Shown here: positions 45,611 to 53,805 of the stretch, in pieces
Numbering within the stretch: position 1 is the stretch's first letter
How the letters are laid out: each line of letters opens with the position of its first letter
Origin: Nocardioides sp. zg-1228
GTDB lineage: Bacteria; Actinomycetota; Actinomycetes; Propionibacteriales; Nocardioidaceae
DNA length: 64,000 nucleotides
NCBI RefSeq assembly: GCF_017086465.1
Contig: NZ_CP070961.1
Coordinates: 1,178,001 to 1,242,000 of the forward strand
Reading direction: 5' to 3'
Position numbers and translations under genes: made by a program
Notes under the pieces: model-generated
What the model was told of the DNA's origin: nothing
What the model saw: the letters and a program-made list of their open reading frames with translations, nothing else
Databases searched by the model: none

Positions 45611-46069
45611 GCAGTTGTCGCAGATGCCCGTGGCGGGCAGTGCGAGGAAGCAGGTCGGGCACAGCTTGTCGACCCGGTCGCTGGCGGCGACCCGCGGGCG
45701 CGAGGTCGTCGCCCGCGTGGTGGTCGCCCGCGTGGTGGCCGCCCGCGGCGTACGCGGTGTGCGCGCGCGGGTGCCCGGCACCCGCTCGCCGGGGGGCGAG
45801 TCGTCGCGGATCTCGAAGCCGAGGCGCCTCAGCGCCTTGCTCGCGCCCTCGGAGCCACCGGGGATGTCCGCCGGGGTGAGGGTGCGCCCGGTCGCGAGCC
45901 CGTGGGCGATGCCCGCGATGGCCGCGGCGTCGTACTCCTTGCCGTGGTGGAGCACCACGTGGGTCGAGACGCCGCCGCGCACGAGCATGTAGTTGTGCCC
46001 GCCCGCCGCGTCCCAGGTCTCCATCGCGGTGAGCACGTGGTCGCGGTCGATCGAGTTCAGCAGTGACAC
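45605..46069 (-). CDS. Small protein with ScoMcrA-like N-terminal head and C-terminal zinc ribbon
   Basis: 154 aa. Residues 1-85 (IDRDHVLTAMETWDAAGG, then LHHGKEYDAAAIAGIAHGL) resemble the N-terminal head domain of ScoMcrA-type modified-DNA restriction enzymes. Residues 100-128 are a Thr/Arg/Ala repeat linker, and the end is a four-Cys zinc knuckle (CPTC...CDNC). No nuclease domain is present. Function is unknown; it may recognise DNA or nucleic acid near the repair cluster. The domain match is from memory of the family, so it is moderate. Confidence 0.55.
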   Translation of the reverse strand: MSLLNSIDRDHVLTAMETWDAAGGHNYMLVRGGVSTHVVLHHGKEYDAAAIAGIAHGLATGRTLTPADIPGGSEGASKALRRLGFEIRDDSPPGERVPGTRARTPRTPRAATTRATTTRATTSRPRVAASDRVDKLCPTCFLALPATGICDNCA

Positions 46070-46113
46070 GGGCTCAGGCTAACGCGGACCGCTCACGGAC
46101 ACGAAGGCCAGCC

Positions 46114-46356
46114 TCACGAGAGCGAGGCCAGCTTCTCCTTGACCTGCGCCACCGACGGGTTGGTGAGCGTGCTGCCGTCGGAGAACAGCAGCGTCGGCAC
46201 GGTCTGGTTGCCGCCGTTGGCCTGCTCGACGGTGACCGCCGCGTCGGGCTGCTGCTCGATGTCGACGATCGAGAACTCGATGCCCTCGCGGTCGAGCTGG
46301 CTCTTGAGGCGGTGGCAGTAGCCGCACCACGGCGTGGTGAACATGGTGAAGGTCAT
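46114..46356 (-). CDS. mrx1: Mycoredoxin-1-like glutaredoxin
   Basis: 80 aa. Active site TTPWCGYCHRLK with CGYC at Cys11-Cys14, and the cis-Pro segment TVPTLLF. Actinobacterial mycoredoxins use mycothiol to reduce mixed disulfides. The divergent position beside uvrD2 matches Rv3198A. Start ATG 46356. Confidence 0.9.
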   Translation of the reverse strand: MTFTMFTTPWCGYCHRLKSQLDREGIEFSIVDIEQQPDAAVTVEQANGGNQTVPTLLFSDGSTLTNPSVAQVKEKLASLS

Positions 46357-46449
46357 GGATGGAGTGTCCCCTCCGGCGTCTAGGGTGAGGAAGGCGGGTG
46401 CGCTCCACCCGCCACCAGTTCCAACCACCACCTCGCAGGAGTTGTTCCG

Positions 46450-48573
46450 TTGCTCGAAGCGCTCGACCCCGAGCAGCGACAGGTCGCCGAGGCACTCCGC
46501 GGGCCGGTGCGCGTCCTGGCCGGCGCCGGCACCGGCAAGACCCGGGCCATCACCCACCGCATCGCCCACGGGGTCGCGCAGGGGGTCTATGCCCCCACCG
46601 AGGTGCTGGCCCTGTCGTTCACCACGCGCGCTGCGGGCGAGATGCGCGAGCGGCTGCGGGCGCTGGGCGCGCCCGGGGTGCAGGCGCGCACCTTCCACTC
46701 CGCGGCCCTGCGCCAGCTGCGGTTCTTCTGGCCCCGGGTGCACCAGCGCGAGCTGCCCGAGCTGGTCGAGTCCAAGCTCGGCATGATCGCGCTGGCGGCC
46801 CGTCGCCAGCGCCTCGGCGTCGACCAGGCCACGCTGCGCGACCTCGCCAGCGAGATCGAGTGGGCCAAGGTCTCCAACGTCAGCCCCGACACCTACGCCG
46901 CGGTCGCGCGCAGCCGCGGCCGGGCGGTGTCCGGCCTCGCCCCGGAGGTCGTGGCGCGCGCCTTCGACGCCTACGAGGAGGTCAAGCGCGGCCAGGGCCG
47001 GATGGACATGGAGGACGTGCTCCTCTTCGGCGCCGGGCTGCTCGCCGACAACGACGCCGTCGCCGCCCAGGTGCGCCGCCAGTACAAGTGGTTCGTCGTC
47101 GACGAGTTCCAGGACGTCTCGCCCCTCCAGTACGCCCTCCTCGACCTGTGGCTCGGCGGCCGCGACGAGCTGTGCGTCGTCGGCGACCCCGCCCAGACGA
47201 TCTACTCCTTCGCCGGCGCCGACGCCCGCTACCTGCGCGAGTTCACCCAGCGCTTTCCCTCGGCCACGAGCGTCGAGCTGGTCCGCAACTACCGCTCCAC
47301 CCCCGAGATCGTCTCCGCGGCCAACCGGCTGCTCGACGGCACGCCCAGCAAGGGCGTCGACCTCCGCGCCCAGCGACCCTCGGGGGCCCGCATCACCTGG
47401 CGCGAGGCCGCCGACGAGGTCGCGGAGGCCGACGGCGTGGCCGACCGCGTGGCCGCGCTCCGTGCCTCCGGCACGCCCGCCAGCCGGATGGCGGTGCTGC
47501 TGCGGATCAACGCCCAGTCGGAGCGCTTCGAGGAGGCGCTCGCCGCCCGCGGCATCCCCTACGTCGTGCGCGGCGCGGCCCGCTTCTTCGACCGTCCCGA
47601 GGTGCGCCAGGCGATCACCCTCGTGCGGGGCGCGGCGCGCTCCGGCGAGGCCTCCGGACCCGTGTCCGAGGCGGTCCTGGCCGTGCTGTCGCAGATGGGC
47701 CACTCCACCGAGCCGCCCGAGGGCAGGGGAGAGGTGCGCAACCGGTGGGAGTCGCTGCAGGCGCTCGTCGACCTGGCCGCCGACTTCAGCCGCGATCGCC
47801 CCGACGCCGGGGTCGGCGACTTCGTCGACGACCTCGACCGGCGCGCCAGCGAGCAGCACGCACCCGTCGCCGACGCGGTCACCGTCGCCACGATCCACTC
47901 CGCCAAGGGCCTGGAGTGGGACGCCGTCTTCGTGGCCGGCATGCACGACAAGATGATGCCGATCTCCCAGGCCCAGACGCCGGCGGAGGTCGAGGAGGAG
48001 CGCCGCCTCCTCTACGTCGCGATGACCCGCGCCCGCGACGAGCTCACCGTCTCGTGGGCCACCGCGCGCGAGCCGGGCGGACGTTCCCACCGGCGGAGCT
48101 CGCCGTTCCTCGCGCCCCTGCTCGACGGCGTCCCCGGCCTGACCGGGCAGCGGCGCGAGCGCACGCGGCGCAACCGGGCGGCGATGCACTGCCGCGAGTG
48201 CGGCGGCGCGCTGTCGACCTCGGTGGAGAAGAAGACCGGGCGGTGCGCCGACTGCCCGGCCTCCTACGACGAGGCACTCTTCGAGCGGCTGCGCGAGTGG
48301 CGCCTGGCGCGCTCGGCCGACGACAGCGTCCCGGCGTTCGTCGTGTTCACCGACGCCACCTTGCAGCTCATCGCCGAGCACGTCCCGACCGACGAGAAAG
48401 GGCTGCGCGCCATCAGCGGCGTCGGGCCCGGCAAGATCGCCAAGTACGGCGACGAGGTGCTCGCGCTCGTCGCCGGCGGGGCCGTCGAGAGGCCCGCCGA
48501 GAGGGCCGTCGAGAGGCCCGTCGAGGGTGCCGCTGCGGGGTCCGAGACGCCTCCGCAGAAGAAATCACGGTAA
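46450..48573 (+). CDS. uvrD2: UvrD2: ATP-dependent DNA helicase with HRDC domain
   Basis: 707 aa from TTG 46450 with AGGAGT upstream. Motor motifs: GAGTGKT (25-31), VDEFQDVSPLQ, GDPAQTIYSFAGAD, HSAKGLEWDAVF and YVAMTRARDEL. A tetracysteine zinc motif (CREC...CADC, about 580-600) precedes a C-terminal HRDC domain ending at about 675. This architecture is that of mycobacterial UvrD2 (Rv3198c), an essential helicase there. The last ~25 residues are a Glu/Arg/Pro/Val repeat tail. Confidence 0.93.
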   Translation: MLEALDPEQRQVAEALRGPVRVLAGAGTGKTRAITHRIAHGVAQGVYAPTEVLALSFTTRAAGEMRERLRALGAPGVQARTFHSAALRQLRFFWPRVHQRELPELVESKLGMIALAARRQRLGVDQATLRDLASEIEWAKVSNVSPDTYAAVARSRGRAVSGLAPEVVARAFDAYEEVKRGQGRMDMEDVLLFGAGLLADNDAVAAQVRRQYKWFVVDEFQDVSPLQYALLDLWLGGRDELCVVGDPAQTIYSFAGADARYLREFTQRFPSATSVELVRNYRSTPEIVSAANRLLDGTPSKGVDLRAQRPSGARITWREAADEVAEADGVADRVAALRASGTPASRMAVLLRINAQSERFEEALAARGIPYVVRGAARFFDRPEVRQAITLVRGAARSGEASGPVSEAVLAVLSQMGHSTEPPEGRGEVRNRWESLQALVDLAADFSRDRPDAGVGDFVDDLDRRASEQHAPVADAVTVATIHSAKGLEWDAVFVAGMHDKMMPISQAQTPAEVEEERRLLYVAMTRARDELTVSWATAREPGGRSHRRSSPFLAPLLDGVPGLTGQRRERTRRNRAAMHCRECGGALSTSVEKKTGRCADCPASYDEALFERLREWRLARSADDSVPAFVVFTDATLQLIAEHVPTDEKGLRAISGVGPGKIAKYGDEVLALVAGGAVERPAERAVERPVEGAAAGSETPPQKKSR

Positions 48574-48580
48574 TACCCAG

Positions 48581-48618
48581 TAAATGGTTTGCCCCTCACG
48601 ATGTGAGGGGTCTAACGT
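48581..48618 (+). promoter_or_regulatory. Putative whiB7 promoter with AT-rich box and spacer palindrome
   Basis: TTGCCC (48589-48594) and TAACGT (48613-48618) are spaced 18 nt. An AT-rich stretch TAAAT (48581-48585) lies just upstream of the -35, as at WhiB7-autoregulated promoters. The spacer holds a perfect dyad CCCCTCAC-GAT-GTGAGGGG (48592-48610), which could be an operator or a uvrD2 terminator stem. Confidence 0.55.
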
Positions 48619-48692
48619 TTCCTCTCACGACAACCCGCGCATGGGATCGCTGACGACGATCCGCGCCTGACGCCCCGAAGGAGGTGCCCCCC

Positions 48693-48878
48693 GTGGAGAA
48701 CTACACGAAGACGATGACGGCGTGGTCGCCGTCCTTCGGCATGTCCGCCCTCGGCCGCCCCTGTGCGCACACGCGCGTTGTCGGTGCCGGCGTGGAGGCT
48801 GTCCAGGGCGACGCCGCCGCGATCGTGCGCATCAAGGGCGATTTCCCGGGTCCTCCCGCCTGGAGTCCGTCGACATAG
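48693..48878 (+). CDS. Upstream ORF (leader peptide) of whiB7
   Basis: 61 aa, GTG start with a near-ideal AAGGAGG site 8 nt upstream. The peptide (starting VENYTKTMTAWSP, ending PPAWSPST) has no recognised domain. It ends 112 nt before whiB7, and its last codons overlap one arm of a candidate antiterminator. Translation of such leaders in actinobacteria reports ribosome inhibition to the whiB7 attenuator. Confidence 0.75.
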   Translation: MENYTKTMTAWSPSFGMSALGRPCAHTRVVGAGVEAVQGDAAAIVRIKGDFPGPPAWSPST

Positions 48879-48948
48879 GTCATCCACCTACATCGGCAGC
48901 CTCCAGGCCGCGGAACCCGACACCCGGGATCCGCGGCCTTTCTGTTTG
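48858..48948 (+). promoter_or_regulatory. whiB7: Transcription attenuator of whiB7 (mutually exclusive hairpins)
   Basis: An intrinsic terminator is formed by 48905-48914 with 48930-48939, plus 48916-48918 with 48926-48928, followed by TTCTGTTTG. The competing stem is 48858-48865 (GCCTGGAG, in the uORF) with 48901-48908 (CTCCAGGC), which uses the base of the terminator stem. A small nested hairpin (TAGGT/ACCTA) spans the uORF stop. A ribosome finishing the uORF would cover 48858-48865 and allow the terminator; a stalled one would free it and allow read-through. Confidence 0.75.
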
Positions 48949-48990
48949 TCCTAACCACCCGCGATCAGGTCAACGACAGGAGGTGAACAC

Positions 48991-49371
48991 ATGACCATCA
49001 GCGTTCTCGACCGCAACCGAGCTGCCGACGCAACCGGGATGGAGCCCCAGGCCCCGCTCGGAGCCCTGCACGACGCAGCTGCCGGAGTGGATGAGGAGTT
49101 GCTGCCCTGCCGCGTCAACGACGCAGAGCTGTGGTTTGCCGAGTCCCCCGCGGACGTGGAGCAGGCCAAGGCCCTCTGCATCGACTGCCCCGTGCAGGCG
49201 CTGTGCCTCGACGGAGCCCTCCAACGGCGCGAGCCGTGGGGCGTCTGGGGAGGCGAGCTCTTCCTCCAGGGCGTGGTGATCCCGCGCAAGCGGCCGCGAG
49301 GCCGGCCCCGCAAGTCCGAGCAGGTCGCCACCCAGGCCGGCCAGAACCAGAAGGACGGGGCCGCCGCGTAG
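48991..49371 (+). CDS. whiB7: WhiB7: Fe-S transcription factor for antibiotic resistance
   Basis: 126 aa. Four cluster cysteines are Cys40, Cys63, Cys66 and Cys72. The turn motif EPWGVWGG lies at 81-88. An AT-hook RGRP at 103-106, flanked by basic residues, distinguishes WhiB7 from other WhiB proteins. It binds the primary sigma factor and activates intrinsic antibiotic-resistance genes and itself. ATG 48991 with AGGAGGTG upstream. Gene order uvrD2-whiB7 is as in M. tuberculosis, and the upstream uORF/terminator fits translation-sensing control. Confidence 0.95.
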   Translation: MTISVLDRNRAADATGMEPQAPLGALHDAAAGVDEELLPCRVNDAELWFAESPADVEQAKALCIDCPVQALCLDGALQRREPWGVWGGELFLQGVVIPRKRPRGRPRKSEQVATQAGQNQKDGAAA

Positions 49372-49418
49372 GCGCCACCCGCTCACCCACCTCCGAGGAA
49401 CCACAGGACACACATCCC

Positions 49419-49613
49419 ATGAAGACCTACCGAAACGGACGACACGACATGAATCTCATGCACGAAGAACTCGCACGCGCGCAAATGACCGCGCGCCTGG
49501 GAGAGGCGCACGAGCTGCGACGCGGCCACCAGCTGGCCCTGGCCCGTCGGATGAGCCGCAAGGCCGAGCAGGCCGCGCAGCAGGCGCGCCTCGCCCTCGC
49601 CCGCGCGCTCTGA
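49419..49613 (+). CDS. Small basic helical protein, hypothetical
   Basis: 64 aa from ATG 49419 (ATG 49449 gives 54 aa and is an alternative). Rich in Arg, Ala, Gln and Glu; one long amphipathic helix (LARAQMTARLGEAHELRRGH and on) is predicted by eye. No known domain. Lies 47 nt after whiB7 on the same strand, so it may be co-transcribed. Confidence 0.55.
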   Translation: MKTYRNGRHDMNLMHEELARAQMTARLGEAHELRRGHQLALARRMSRKAEQAAQQARLALARAL

Positions 49614-49762
49614 TGCTCCGGGGCCCCTCGGCCCCGGACCCCCTCGCCCTGATCGCGGGTGAGTCCACACCCGGTGAGCCGGTGCGTCGTCACGGTGACG
49701 ACGCACCGGCTCACCGGCGTCTCCGAGCGGCCCGTGCGGCCCGTGCGGAGTAGCCTCGGGGC

Positions 49763-49930
49763 GTGAGCGAGCCCGTCACGTGCGACTTCTGTGGCGCCAG
49801 CGCCCCGCAGGAGCAGACCCTCACCTGGACCGTCGCCGTCGAGAACGGCCGCCGCCGCGCCTTCTGCGACACGTGCTCACGCACGCACCTGCGGGCCATG
49901 GAGAGCAAGCTCGACAGCGAGTGGTGGTGA
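49763..49930 (+). CDS. Small four-Cys zinc-ribbon protein
   Basis: 55 aa from GTG 49763. Two CxxC knuckles (CDFC near residue 7 and CDTC near 35) are separated by a beta-rich segment, then a short helix THLRAMESKLD. It looks like a treble-clef or ribbon zinc protein conserved in actinobacteria. Function unknown. Confidence 0.65.
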   Translation: MSEPVTCDFCGASAPQEQTLTWTVAVENGRRRAFCDTCSRTHLRAMESKLDSEWW

Positions 49931-49943
49931 CCGCGACCCCGCC

Positions 49944-50456
49944 TCACGGGGCCTCGAACCACCCGCACCCGCAATAGGGGTGGCGCCGCCAGCGCCGCAC
50001 GGCCGGCAGCGGCTCGTGGTCGAGGCGCCACGATGTCAGCCACGTGTGCGGCAGCTCGCCGCGCGACCAGGCGGCGAGGTCGCGCGCGGCCGTGCCCACC
50101 CCGAGGGCGAGCAGCGGGCGCGGCACGTCGTCGGCGCCCGGCGCGCCGCCCTCCTCGAGGACCGCCGCGGCGACGCACCTCGCGCACGGGCCCAGGCCCG
50201 GGGCCACCCACGGTCCCACCTCCACCGCCCACGGGTGCACCGCGAGCAGGACGTGCGGCAGCGAGTCGACCGACCACGCATCGACGGTGCTCGACACGGT
50301 CCGCCCCGGCGTCACCGCGACGCCCACGGGCGCCTCGCGGTCGAGGAGGACGCCGGCGGCGGTCAGCGCCGCGACCACGGGCGGGGTCCACGCGTCAGGG
50401 CAGTCGAGCTGCGCCCGCAGCAGGTGGGCGTACGGCGGACTAGGACGCGCGGTCAC
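49944..50456 (-). CDS. Rv3196-like/TOMM leader-binding-like protein
   Basis: 170 aa from GTG 50456; a longer version from 50540 is possible. The motif GPCARC (about 108-113) and the terminal HPYCGCGW are the paired Cys knuckles seen in the N-terminal cyclodehydratase-like/TOMM precursor-binding domain. In M. tuberculosis a related gene lies in the same region (Rv3196). No azoline-peptide cluster is nearby, so a RiPP role is doubtful. Confidence 0.5.
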   Translation of the reverse strand: MTARPSPPYAHLLRAQLDCPDAWTPPVVAALTAAGVLLDREAPVGVAVTPGRTVSSTVDAWSVDSLPHVLLAVHPWAVEVGPWVAPGLGPCARCVAAAVLEEGGAPGADDVPRPLLALGVGTAARDLAAWSRGELPHTWLTSWRLDHEPLPAVRRWRRHPYCGCGWFEAP

Positions 50457-50527
50457 CCCTCGACCGTGCCACCTCGGGGCCCCGGTCGGGGCGTCCTCCA
50501 CAGGCGGATCCGTGCCCGGGAACGACA

Positions 50528-50560
50528 GCGGCGGCGCCACCCCAGGGGTGACGCCGCCGC
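50528..50560. terminator. Hairpin in the 125-nt gap before the DUF5679 gene 3' end
   Basis: 50528-50543 pairs with 50545-50560 with one C-A mismatch, arms GCGGCGGCG..CACC. It follows the DUF5679 gene stop (minus strand) and precedes the leader-binding-like gene. Confidence 0.6.
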
Positions 50561-50581
50561 AGTGAGCTCAAGAGGTGAGGC

Positions 50582-50740
50582 TCACGCCTTGCCGAGGATG
50601 CGGTTCAGGTTGGTGCCGCAGACCGGGCAGACGCCCTTGGCCATCTTGGTGCCCTTGTCGTTGACCTTGATCTCGCCCTCCGCCTCGCGCTTCTCCTTGC
50701 ACTTGACGCAGTAGAACTCACCGCTCCAGGTCTCCGCCAT
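50582..50740 (-). CDS. DUF5679 zinc-ribbon protein
   Basis: 52 aa. Two CxxC knuckles (CVKC at 11-14, CPVC at 38-41) separated by a charged segment match the small DUF5679 family widespread in actinobacteria and cyanobacteria. Function unknown. ATG 50740 with AGGAGG-like sequence (AAGGAGG) upstream on the minus strand. Confidence 0.85.
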   Translation of the reverse strand: MAETWSGEFYCVKCKEKREAEGEIKVNDKGTKMAKGVCPVCGTNLNRILGKA

Positions 50741-51045
50741 GACGGCCTCCTTGCTTGTTTCTTCGTGGTCGTCGCGACGGGGTTGTCGTAGGGGAAGCCC
50801 GCCGGGGATAACTGGCGGTTGCCAGCGCTCCGCGGACGACCCTACGCCACGCTCGGGCCACGCTCACGCACCACACGCGCCACGCGTGGAAACCCGCTTC
50901 CGGGACCGGCACCCGTTCGGCCGCCGTTTGGCCCCCTCCCGGCTCCCTCCCGACCACCGCCCGACCACCGCCCGACCGTCGCCGGACCGCCGTCGGGCGC
51001 CCGCCCGGCCCGGCCGCGCCCCGGCCGGATCAGTACCCTCGGCCC
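50741..51045. other. 305-nt divergent gene-free region
   Basis: Lies between the DUF5679 gene and the enoyl-CoA hydratase gene. It must hold both promoters. It contains C/G-rich tandem-like runs (around 50930-50990, repeats of CCCGACCACCG type) but no open frame or clear motif I can assign. Confidence 0.5.
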
Positions 51046-51852
51046 ATGCCAGCGAAGTCCCCAGACCTCACGCACCTGCGCCTCGAGCGCCCGTCAGAGG
51101 GGGTCGTCCTGCTGACCCTCGACAACCCCGCCATGCGCAACGCGATGAGCGAGCAGATGACCTCGTCCTGGGTCGCGGCCACCGACGCGATCGCGGCGGA
51201 CCCGTCGGTGCGGGCAGTCGTCGTCACGGGGGAGGGCAGTGCCTTCTGCTCCGGCGGCGACACCTCGTGGATCGCGAGCGAGCCCGACGCCGGCGTCGAC
51301 CGGCTCCGCTCGCGGATGCTGCCGTTCTACCGCTCGTGGCTCTCGATCCGGCGCCTGGAGGTGCCCACGATCGCGGCGGTCAACGGGCACGCGATCGGCG
51401 CCGGGCTCTGCCTCGCACTTGCCTGCGACATCCGCTACGCCGCCGAGGGTGCCAAGCTCGGCGTGCCCTTCACCAAGCTGGGCATGCACGCCGGCATGGC
51501 CGCCACCCGACTGCTGCCCGACGTCGTGGGGGCGGCGCACGCACGCGACCTGCTGCTCACCGGCCGGGTCGTGGAGGCCGACGAGGCGCTGCGCCTCGGG
51601 CTCGTCTCCCGGGTCGTGGACCGCGCGACCTTCCTCGACGACGTGCTCGAGACGGCGGCCGGCATCGCGGCCACGGCTCCCATCGCGTCGCGGCTGACCA
51701 AGGTCGCGCTGGCGGGCGGCGGACCCGCCGACGTCGAGTCGGCGCTCCAGTGGGAGGCGCTCGCCCAGCCGGTGACCCTCGCCACCGCCGACCTCCAGGA
51801 GGGCATCGCGGCAGCGCGGGAGAAGCGGGCGCCGGAGTTCCGCGGCCGCTGA
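51046..51852 (+). CDS. Enoyl-CoA hydratase/isomerase (crotonase) family
   Basis: 268 aa. Crotonase oxyanion-hole motifs are SGGDTSW (about 67-73) and NGHAIGAGLCLALACDIRYA (about 111-130). The first catalytic Glu of classical hydratases is not obvious in the PFTKLGMHAGMAAT segment, where a Gly/Met replaces it, so isomerase, thioesterase or another crotonase chemistry is possible. Single gene ended by a strong hairpin. Confidence 0.88.
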   Translation: MPAKSPDLTHLRLERPSEGVVLLTLDNPAMRNAMSEQMTSSWVAATDAIAADPSVRAVVVTGEGSAFCSGGDTSWIASEPDAGVDRLRSRMLPFYRSWLSIRRLEVPTIAAVNGHAIGAGLCLALACDIRYAAEGAKLGVPFTKLGMHAGMAATRLLPDVVGAAHARDLLLTGRVVEADEALRLGLVSRVVDRATFLDDVLETAAGIAATAPIASRLTKVALAGGGPADVESALQWEALAQPVTLATADLQEGIAAAREKRAPEFRGR

Positions 51853-51866
51853 GGCACGCTGCACGT

Positions 51867-51933
51867 AGGAGGGCCCCACGGCCCTTGGCGCCTGCCTTCC
51901 CCTGCTGGCGTCGAGGAGCCGCGGGGCCCTTCT
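51867..51933 (+). terminator. Terminator after the crotonase gene
   Basis: 51867-51882 pairs with 51918-51933 (15 of 16 positions, one G-U), enclosing a 35-nt internal region that can fold on itself. Confidence 0.6.
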
Positions 51934-52147
51934 GGCCGCAACGCTAGGGCCGACCCCCCGGGCGGTCAACAGCGCGATGTCCACGCCTGTGGACAGCCCT
52001 GTGGAGACCGTGTGCACCGTGGCCCGCGGGCCGTGGACGACGGCCTCCCACATGGGGACGGGCCTGTGCGCGACACGCCCGGCCCGCGCGCCGTACTGTG
52101 CCCCTGACCAGCGCACGAGCCGGTGCGGGGGCTGTGGAGGAGAAGTA

Positions 52148-53194
52148 GTGGACCAGACGGAGCAGGGCGGCGCGCGCGGGCCGGTCGCGACCCTGCGGCG
52201 CATCGCGTTCCTGATGGAGCGCCAGCGCGAGGAGAGCCGGCGGATCGAGGCGTTCCGCAAGGCCGCCCGCACGATCCTGCCGCTGCCCGACGAGGAGGTA
52301 CGCCGCCGCGCCGCCGACGGCACGCTCACCGACCTGCCGGGCATCGGGCCGAGCACCGCCGCCGTGATCACCGACGCCTGCAACGGCGTCGTCCCCGAGC
52401 GCCTGGCCCGGCTGGAGACCACCGCGGGACCGCTCGCCCGGGGTGGGGAGGAGCTGCGCGCCAGGCTGCGCGGCGACCTGCACTCCCACTCCGACTGGTC
52501 CGACGGCGGCTCGCCGCTGGAGGAGATGGCGATGACGGCCATGGAGCTGGGCCACGACTACCTCGTGCTCACCGACCACAGCCCGCGGCTGCGGGTCGCC
52601 AACGGGCTCAGCGCGGAGCGGCTGACCCGCCAGCTCGGGGTCGTCGACGCGGTCAACGAGCACCTCGGCGGGTCGTTCACCCTGCTGAAGGGGATCGAGG
52701 TGGACATCCTCGACGACGGCTCGCTCGACCAGACACCGGAGATGCTCGACCGGCTCGACGTGCGGGTCGCATCGGTGCACTCCAAGCTCAAGATGGACCC
52801 CGAGCCGATGACGAGGCGGATGGTCGCCGCGGTGCGCAACCGGCACACCAACGTGCTGGGCCACTGCACGGGCCGCCTGGTGACCGGCAACCGGGGCGTG
52901 CGTCCGCCGAGCAGGTTCGACGCGACGGCCGTCTTCACCGCCTGCGCGGAGGAGGGGGTGGCCGTCGAGATCAACTCCCGGCCCGAGCGGCGCGACCCGC
53001 CCACCCGGCTGCTCGAGCTGGCGCGCGACCTCGGCTGCCTGTTCTCCATCGACTCCGACGCCCATGCCCCGGGCCAGCTCGACATGCTCGACCACGGCGC
53101 CGCCCGGGCCACCGAGGCCGGGATCGACCCCGAGCGCATCGTCAACACGTGGGATCGCGACCGCCTGCTGGAGTGGGCCGGCTCGCGGTCCTGA
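52148..53194 (+). CDS. PHP-domain phosphoesterase with helix-hairpin-helix (PolX C-terminal type)
   Basis: 348 aa from GTG 52148 with GGAGGAGAAG upstream. A HhH-like segment (LTDLPGIGPSTAAVI, 60-74) is followed by a PHP domain: DLHSHSDWSDGG (110-121), LTDHSPRL, GIEVDIL, SVHSK, GHCTGRL and the C-terminal DSDAH. Metal ligands appear complete. It resembles the 3'-phosphodiesterase/exonuclease half of PolX without the polymerase domain. Possibly repair or nucleotide turnover. Confidence 0.87.
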   Translation: MDQTEQGGARGPVATLRRIAFLMERQREESRRIEAFRKAARTILPLPDEEVRRRAADGTLTDLPGIGPSTAAVITDACNGVVPERLARLETTAGPLARGGEELRARLRGDLHSHSDWSDGGSPLEEMAMTAMELGHDYLVLTDHSPRLRVANGLSAERLTRQLGVVDAVNEHLGGSFTLLKGIEVDILDDGSLDQTPEMLDRLDVRVASVHSKLKMDPEPMTRRMVAAVRNRHTNVLGHCTGRLVTGNRGVRPPSRFDATAVFTACAEEGVAVEINSRPERRDPPTRLLELARDLGCLFSIDSDAHAPGQLDMLDHGAARATEAGIDPERIVNTWDRDRLLEWAGSRS

Positions 53195-53265
53195 GCGCTG
53201 GCCGCCCCGGCAGGCGGCCAGCGCGTTCGCCTGCCGATGTGGGTGCAGGAGGCTAGGTTCGGCAC

Positions 53266-53805
53266 ATGAGCACGCCGGCCAGCCCGCCCGAGGTGGAGGT
53301 GCGCCGCTCGCGCCGCCGGCGGCGCACGGTCTCGGCCTACCGCGACGGCGACCGCATCGTGGTGCTCATCCCGGCCTCGATGAGCAAGCGCGACGAGGCG
53401 ACCTGGGTCGCCGACATGGTCGCCCGCATCGAGCGGCAGGAGAAGCGGCGGCTGCGCTCCGACGGCGACCTGGTGGTGCGGGCGGCCAAGCTCAACGACC
53501 TCTACTTCGGTGGCCTCGCCATCCCCGCCTCGGTGCGGTGGGTGAGCAACCAGAACGCGCGCTGGGGCTCGTGCACCCCGGGCGAGCGCACCATCCGGCT
53601 CAGCGACAGGCTCCAGAAGGTGCCCGCCTGGGTGGTCGACTACGTCCTGGTCCACGAGCTGGCCCACCTGCTGGAGTCGGGCCACACGCCCGCGTTCTGG
53701 GCGTGGGTCGACCGCTACCCCCGCGCGGAGAAGGCGAAGGGCTACCTCGAGGGCTACTCCGCGGCCGCGCGGCTCGAGCCGCCGCCGGGCGACGACGTCG
53801 ACTGA
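53266..53805 (+). CDS. YgjP-like zinc metallopeptidase (M48-related)
   Basis: 179 aa. The zinc motif is HELAHLLESGH (His130, Glu131, His134, His140), preceded by ARWGSCTP, as in the YgjP/DUF45 family. No signal peptide or membrane segment, so cytoplasmic. Substrate unknown. The last 52 nt overlap the convergent NUDIX gene. Confidence 0.87.
   Translation: MSTPASPPEVEVRRSRRRRRTVSAYRDGDRIVVLIPASMSKRDEATWVADMVARIERQEKRRLRSDGDLVVRAAKLNDLYFGGLAIPASVRWVSNQNARWGSCTPGERTIRLSDRLQKVPAWVVDYVLVHELAHLLESGHTPAFWAWVDRYPRAEKAKGYLEGYSAAARLEPPPGDDVD

Noticed and set aside
49944..50540. Part of an azoline-peptide (TOMM) biosynthetic cluster
   Set aside because: The protein has the leader-binding-like Cys knuckles, but no YcaO, dehydrogenase or precursor peptide is nearby, and similar genes occur at this conserved locus in mycobacteria.
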